A stretch of DNA of 45,885 nucleotides, from contig NZ_JAQSEA010000127.1 in the NCBI RefSeq assembly GCF_029946185.1, positions 1-45,885 of the forward strand, read 5' to 3'. Source of the DNA: Prosthecobacter sp. (GTDB lineage Bacteria; Verrucomicrobiota; Verrucomicrobiia; Verrucomicrobiales; Verrucomicrobiaceae). The notes under the pieces are model-generated. The model was not told the DNA's origin. It did no database searches and worked only from the letters and a program-made list of their open reading frames with translations. A program made the translations under genes and the position numbers. How positions within the stretch are numbered: position 1 is the stretch's first letter; every line of letters begins with the position of its first letter. Shown here one piece after another: positions 42,574 through 45,885 of the stretch.

Positions 42574-43773
42574 CTAGACTCCAGCGTATCTTCCCATGAA
42601 CAGGATCAAGCCGGTGGATTGATGGCGCATTAGCCAGAGGAAGGGGCGATTGGCGATGAAATTGACGATGACGCGTTTGGGCGGTGCAGGCGCTCCGCCA
42701 AAGGGGTCCGCAGCGGCTGTAAGAGCAGCGGCGGCTTCTGCGCCTAACTCGTTGATTTCGATCAAGGCTTCATGCGAGATGTCGCTGACGAAGAACCCGC
42801 CCGCGGGCAGCCCCTTGGTGAGATCGGCGGTGCCTTTTGCAAACACATGCTGCGTTCCAAGTCGCTGCCACAGCCCTTTAAGGCTGAGCTGCGTGCTGTA
42901 GCCGAAGCGTGGCAGCATCACATTTACATCGCATTCGGAGAGGCCGCTTCGCACGGCGTTCCACAGTTCCGGTGTGAGCGTTGTCTCGATGTTCTGGCGC
43001 GTGGTTTCATTGCGCGGCAGAAGGATCAGAAGGCTGACCTCGCCTCCGGACATGGGCATTTCAATGCACTGCCATGATTCGGCTTCGGCATAATCAAAGG
43101 CTCCCAGCGGCATGATCATCGTCGGCAGCATGACGGCTCCTTGAGTGGGGGTTTGAAAGGAGCGCGGCTTGGTGCGCTTGAGTTCAAAGGGCTGTGACCA
43201 GCGGCCTTTGAGATACACGGTGTTGACCGCTATCACCGAGTGGTCGGGACTGGTGAAAGCTGAGGGGCCGATGATCTGCGAGATGCGGCCACGGGTCTTC
43301 TCGCGCACCCACAGATTCACCGCTGCCGCGCATTCAGTGGCATTGCCTGCGGGGAGTTTTTGCAGTGTCGCGCCGAATTGAGTCTGGCTGGATTCTAGGA
43401 ATTCGGGGGCAAAGTCAGCCGAGTTTGCGGCCCAGAGGGAGTTCGTGATTTCCATGGCCAGCGCACCGCGCGTCACGGTGCCTGCCAGAGCGGTGCGCAG
43501 GGCTGCGACGTTTTTGATTTCCTTGGCCATGTCTCCGCTGATGTGTGCCAGGGCAGCGAGTTCGGCCTGCGTTTCACCCTGGGCTGCTGTGGTCAGCAGC
43601 GCCGCCATTTGATGGGAACTGAAGGGGGAGAAGCAAAAATTTCCCGGCGTCATATGTCGGAAGAGCTGAAACAACTCGCAGGCATGGGCATTGGACGTCT
43701 TGGCTGCAGGCAGCTCTGGGGACTGCGCCTGACCAGTCGCTGTAAAGAGCAGGGCTAGCAGGAGGGCGCGCAT
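42574..43773 (-). CDS. Secreted serpin (serine protease inhibitor)
   Basis: 399 residues with a signal peptide (MRALLLALLFTATGQA). The serpin fold is clear: NFCFSPFSSHQMAALL (45-60), NTVYLKGRW (184-192), and the C-terminal NFIANRPFLWLMRH and TGLILFMGRYAG. The hinge before the reactive loop reads EINELGAEAAAAL; with Glu342 as P17, Gly344 is P15 and Ala347-350 are P12-P9, the small residues needed for loop insertion, so this is probably an inhibitory serpin. By the usual count P1 would be Phe358, pointing to a chymotrypsin-like target, but the loop is several residues longer than in alpha-1-antitrypsin, so P1 is uncertain. Serpins are uncommon in bacteria. It is the first gene of an operon with the amidase. 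Confidence 0.9.
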   Translation of the reverse strand: MRALLLALLFTATGQAQSPELPAAKTSNAHACELFQLFRHMTPGNFCFSPFSSHQMAALLTTAAQGETQAELAALAHISGDMAKEIKNVAALRTALAGTVTRGALAMEITNSLWAANSADFAPEFLESSQTQFGATLQKLPAGNATECAAAVNLWVREKTRGRISQIIGPSAFTSPDHSVIAVNTVYLKGRWSQPFELKRTKPRSFQTPTQGAVMLPTMIMPLGAFDYAEAESWQCIEMPMSGGEVSLLILLPRNETTRQNIETTLTPELWNAVRSGLSECDVNVMLPRFGYSTQLSLKGLWQRLGTQHVFAKGTADLTKGLPAGGFFVSDISHEALIEINELGAEAAAALTAAADPFGGAPAPPKRVIVNFIANRPFLWLMRHQSTGLILFMGRYAGV

Positions 43774-43897
43774 TGGTCGAAGCTAATTCGGGGCCTCACG
43801 CTGAGGCAAGGATGAAATGCGCAGCGAGGCCCGCGCCTGCCGCAGAAAGCGAATTCTGGCATTTCGCATCTTTTATTATTGTCACTTCAGAGTCACC

Positions 43898-44449
43898 ATG
43901 ATAAAAAATGCGCCCTTCGTGAATTTTACCGCTTTTTGTTTCGCTACTTCCTTTCTTGCTGCCACCGCTGTTTTGAGCGCGGATGAGCCGATGCTGCCGC
44001 AGGCTCTGGGGATGACTGGCCCCTCATTTCATTCGGATGGGCCGCGTGGCTTTCTGAAGCCTTCGAAGTCGATCAAGCCGCCAGTGAGCAACGTCGCGGC
44101 CGTGCCTGCGCCTGCCATCGTGCAGTCGCCTACGGCGGAGACGCGCCTGCGCCGTCTGGTGGTGGTCTCGGGTACGATGACGCCGGAAGCCCTGCGTGAA
44201 ACCATTCTCGCCTGCGGGCAGACGCGCACGCCAGTGACGATGGCGGGCGGCGGAAATGCGCCTGCGCCCATGCTCTCTGACCTCGCCGGGTTGTTTGGCT
44301 CGACGGTGACTGAGGACACGCAAAAGAAAGTTTTGGAAACCGTGCGCAAAGGCATGGGATCTTCCGCCAAGCCGCTCCAGCGCGTGGAAGTGGTCGGCTG
44401 GCTGCCAAGTGAAGGCGTGATGGCGGTGGCGGTGTACCCGGAAAGCTGA
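43898..44449 (+). CDS. Small secreted protein, possibly with a POTRA-like fold
   Basis: 183 residues from the ATG at 43898; the frame is open upstream to 43817, but only the internal start gives a normal signal peptide (MIKNAPFVNFTAFCFATSFL, cleavage near ADEP). Residues about 85-183 alternate strand-helix-helix-strand-strand: RLRRLVVVSGTMTPEALRET, ILACGQTRTPV, EDTQKKVLETVRKGMG, and VEVVGWLPSEGVMAVAVYPE. The last segment resembles the closing strands of POTRA domains of outer-membrane export proteins, but no barrel follows. Family unproven. It is followed after 12 bases by the receiver-like gene. Confidence 0.7.
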   Translation: MIKNAPFVNFTAFCFATSFLAATAVLSADEPMLPQALGMTGPSFHSDGPRGFLKPSKSIKPPVSNVAAVPAPAIVQSPTAETRLRRLVVVSGTMTPEALRETILACGQTRTPVTMAGGGNAPAPMLSDLAGLFGSTVTEDTQKKVLETVRKGMGSSAKPLQRVEVVGWLPSEGVMAVAVYPES

Positions 44450-44461
44450 TAAGAGCTTTCC

Positions 44462-44992
44462 ATGAAACGTTACCCGGCTGTAAAGTCTGCTCCGGTGATC
44501 AAGCCTGTCCCCATCGCTCCCGCGGCTCCGCTTGCACCTGCGGCTCCGGTCGCTCCTGCCGTGCCACGCGTCCTGCTGGCGGCGGAGAGCCTGCCCTACC
44601 GGCGCGTGATCCGTGAGGCGCTGCTGGCCTTCCGCATCTGCGAGGTGGACGACGCCCCCAGCGGAGAGCGTGCCTTTGAGCTGGCGCTGCAGCGTGAATA
44701 CTCGCTGTTTTTGTTTTCACTGCCCCTGCCTGATATGACGGGAGACATGTTGGACCGCCTGCTGAGCAAGGCCTACCCCATGGTGCATGCCGGGGTGCAT
44801 GCCGCGCCGCCGGTGATCTTCCTCATTCAGCCCACGGATGCGCTGCGCTTTCAGGAGCTGCAGCGCGATGTGCGCGTACGTGGCAGCATGCCATTGCCGC
44901 CGAAGCTGGATGTGCTTTTGTCTGTGACGGCATCCCTGCTGCCAGAGCGCCAAGGGCTGGCCTTCCCATCGTTTCCACCTCATGTTTCCTGA
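44462..44992 (+). CDS. Receiver-like domain protein lacking the phospho-acceptor Asp
   Basis: 176 residues. An N-terminal Pro/Ala-rich linker (residues 11-35) leads into a receiver-like domain: PRVLLAAESLPYRRVIREAL, then YSLFLFSLPLPDMTG, which aligns with the YDLILLDLxMPxMxG strand of response regulators. There the phospho-acceptor Asp is replaced by Ser86, and the acidic pair near the start is reduced to Glu42. A Lys near the end (PPKLDVLL) may be the conserved one. It therefore looks like a pseudo-receiver that senses or binds without phosphorylation. Its last 11 bases overlap trpF, so the two are translationally coupled. No output domain or cognate kinase is in the window. Confidence 0.7.
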   Translation: MKRYPAVKSAPVIKPVPIAPAAPLAPAAPVAPAVPRVLLAAESLPYRRVIREALLAFRICEVDDAPSGERAFELALQREYSLFLFSLPLPDMTGDMLDRLLSKAYPMVHAGVHAAPPVIFLIQPTDALRFQELQRDVRVRGSMPLPPKLDVLLSVTASLLPERQGLAFPSFPPHVS

Positions 44993-45680
44993 TTCCCAGC
45001 GTCGCAGTGTCAAGGTATGTGGCATCACCCAGCCCGAGCAGGCTGCGGTGATTTTTGCGCTGGGTGCGGATGCCGTGGGCATCAATCTCTGGCCCAAGTC
45101 GAAACGCCACATGCCGCTGGAGGTGGCGGTGAAGTCATTGCAAAGCGTGGCGGCAAAGCACGTCCTCGTGGCGGTGCTGGTCAATCCGGATGCCGCGCTG
45201 CTGGATGCGGCGATCTCCTGCCAGTTATTTCAAGCCCTGCAACTGCATGGCGATGAAACGCCGGCTGAGGTGGAGCGCCTCATGCAGCGTGGGGTCCATG
45301 TCATCAAGGCGTTGCAGGTGCGGGATGCTGCGTCGCTGGCGCAGATCGGCGAGTTTCCCTGTGAGTCGATCTTGCTCGACGCCTACAATCCCGGCACCTA
45401 CGGCGGCGGCGGGCACGCTTTTCCATGGGAGTTGGCCGTGCGGGCCAAAGACATGTTTCCAGCCAAGCAGTTCCTGCTCTCCGGCGGTCTGAACGCTGAC
45501 AATGTACGGATGGCGGTGGAGCAAACTCAGCCCATCGCGGTCGATGTCGCCAGCGGGGTGGAGTCGCTGCCGGGCAGCAAGGATTTGGTGCAAGTCGCGC
45601 GGTTCATTGCCGAAGCGCGGGCTGGGTGGGTGGCGGAGGAATCAGTCAAGGAGTCAAGCCGTCCAAGAGGTCAAGAGTAA
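44982..45680 (+). CDS. trpF: Phosphoribosylanthranilate isomerase
   Basis: 232 residues. Catalyses the isomerisation of N-(5-phosphoribosyl)anthranilate in tryptophan synthesis. All hallmarks are present: KVCGIT with the general base Cys13, GADAVGINLWPKSKR, LQLHGDE, LLDA with catalytic Asp133, the GGGGHAFPW phosphate loop, LSGGLNADNV, and VDVASGVES. It overlaps the pseudo-receiver gene by 11 bases. No other trp genes are visible, so the pathway is scattered. The last 12 or so residues (VKESSRPRGQE) are encoded by an octamer-repeat arm and are probably not part of the original enzyme. Confidence 0.95.
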   Translation: MFPDSQRRSVKVCGITQPEQAAVIFALGADAVGINLWPKSKRHMPLEVAVKSLQSVAAKHVLVAVLVNPDAALLDAAISCQLFQALQLHGDETPAEVERLMQRGVHVIKALQVRDAASLAQIGEFPCESILLDAYNPGTYGGGGHAFPWELAVRAKDMFPAKQFLLSGGLNADNVRMAVEQTQPIAVDVASGVESLPGSKDLVQVARFIAEARAGWVAEESVKESSRPRGQE

Positions 45681-45872
45681 CGACTCGTTCTCGAAACTGC
45701 CACTCCGCTTCATGCTGGACTCCGTCTGGCTCAGACGTGGCCTTGGTAAAGCAGTCCCGAGCTTGGGTGACGCATCCTGGCTGCTTGATGATGAAGCAAG
45801 CGTCATGATCGAGGACGAGGCCTGCTGCACCCCGTGCTACGTCTTGACTGCTTGACACCCTGACCACTTGAC
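45645..45872. repeat. Octamer-based inverted repeat at the end of trpF
   Basis: Right arm: CTTGAC, CTTGAC, CCTGAC, CTTGAC at 45843, 45851, 45859 and 45867, exact 8-base period. Left arm: the reverse complement GTCAAG at 45645, 45653, (GTCCAAG) 45661, 45670. The arms enclose about 167 bases with no gene I trust; a 79-residue minus-strand frame from 45885 runs through them but reads like repeat-derived sequence. The left arm encodes the tail of trpF and its TAA. Confidence 0.7.
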
Positions 45873-45885
45873 CTCCATTCATCAT

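Overview
The window is GC-rich bacterial DNA and most likely comes from a member of the Verrucomicrobia (Prosthecobacter/Verrucomicrobium-like; phylum inferred, not proven). The clues are a giant surface protein built of putative-Ig and SdrD-B-like repeats that ends in an LLEYALGT-type linker and a C-terminal module resembling the verrucomicrobial TIGR02597 family, a DUF4175-like coiled-coil membrane protein, a secreted serpin, multi-domain secreted hydrolases, and a general lack of clear Shine-Dalgarno sequences.

Region 1 (2-25615) is one open reading frame that enters from the left edge: at least 8,537 residues. I count about 30 Ig-like repeats in four blocks, about 24 SdrD-B-like repeats, and six larger non-repeat domains (HAF-like, PA14, LamG, two carbohydrate-binding-like, a beta-propeller-like one), plus one unrecognised domain and a C-terminal module. 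PA14 and LamG each sit inside an Ig repeat. Region 2 (25622-27122) has a 90-bp imperfect palindrome made of 7-bp units, a lipoprotein L,D-transpeptidase, and a convergent spermidine-synthase-like methyltransferase. Region 3 (27323-31999) is the DUF4175-like membrane/coiled-coil protein. Region 4 (32236-34580) is a run of small secreted or hypothetical genes, one visibly frameshifted. Region 5 (34685-37945) is a P-loop ATPase with a small partner gene, preceded by a perfect inverted repeat. Region 6 (37946-40745) is a gene-poor stretch followed by a secreted two-domain alpha/beta hydrolase. Region 7 (40838-41013) is a tRNA-Leu with the rare anticodon AAG, with promoter and terminator candidates. 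Region 8 (41075-43773) is a serpin-amidase operon on the minus strand whose intergenic spacer is a pure run of eight C. Region 9 (43898-45680) has a small secreted protein, a receiver-like protein that lacks its phospho-acceptor Asp, and trpF overlapping it.

The common theme is the cell envelope and exterior: adhesion/display (giant protein), peptidoglycan cross-linking (YkuD), secreted hydrolases, and protease inhibition. Three copies of a dispersed palindromic repeat occur, two of which supply the stop codon of the gene they follow, and a different octamer-based inverted repeat supplies the end of trpF. No CRISPR array, transposase gene, prophage or rRNA was seen.
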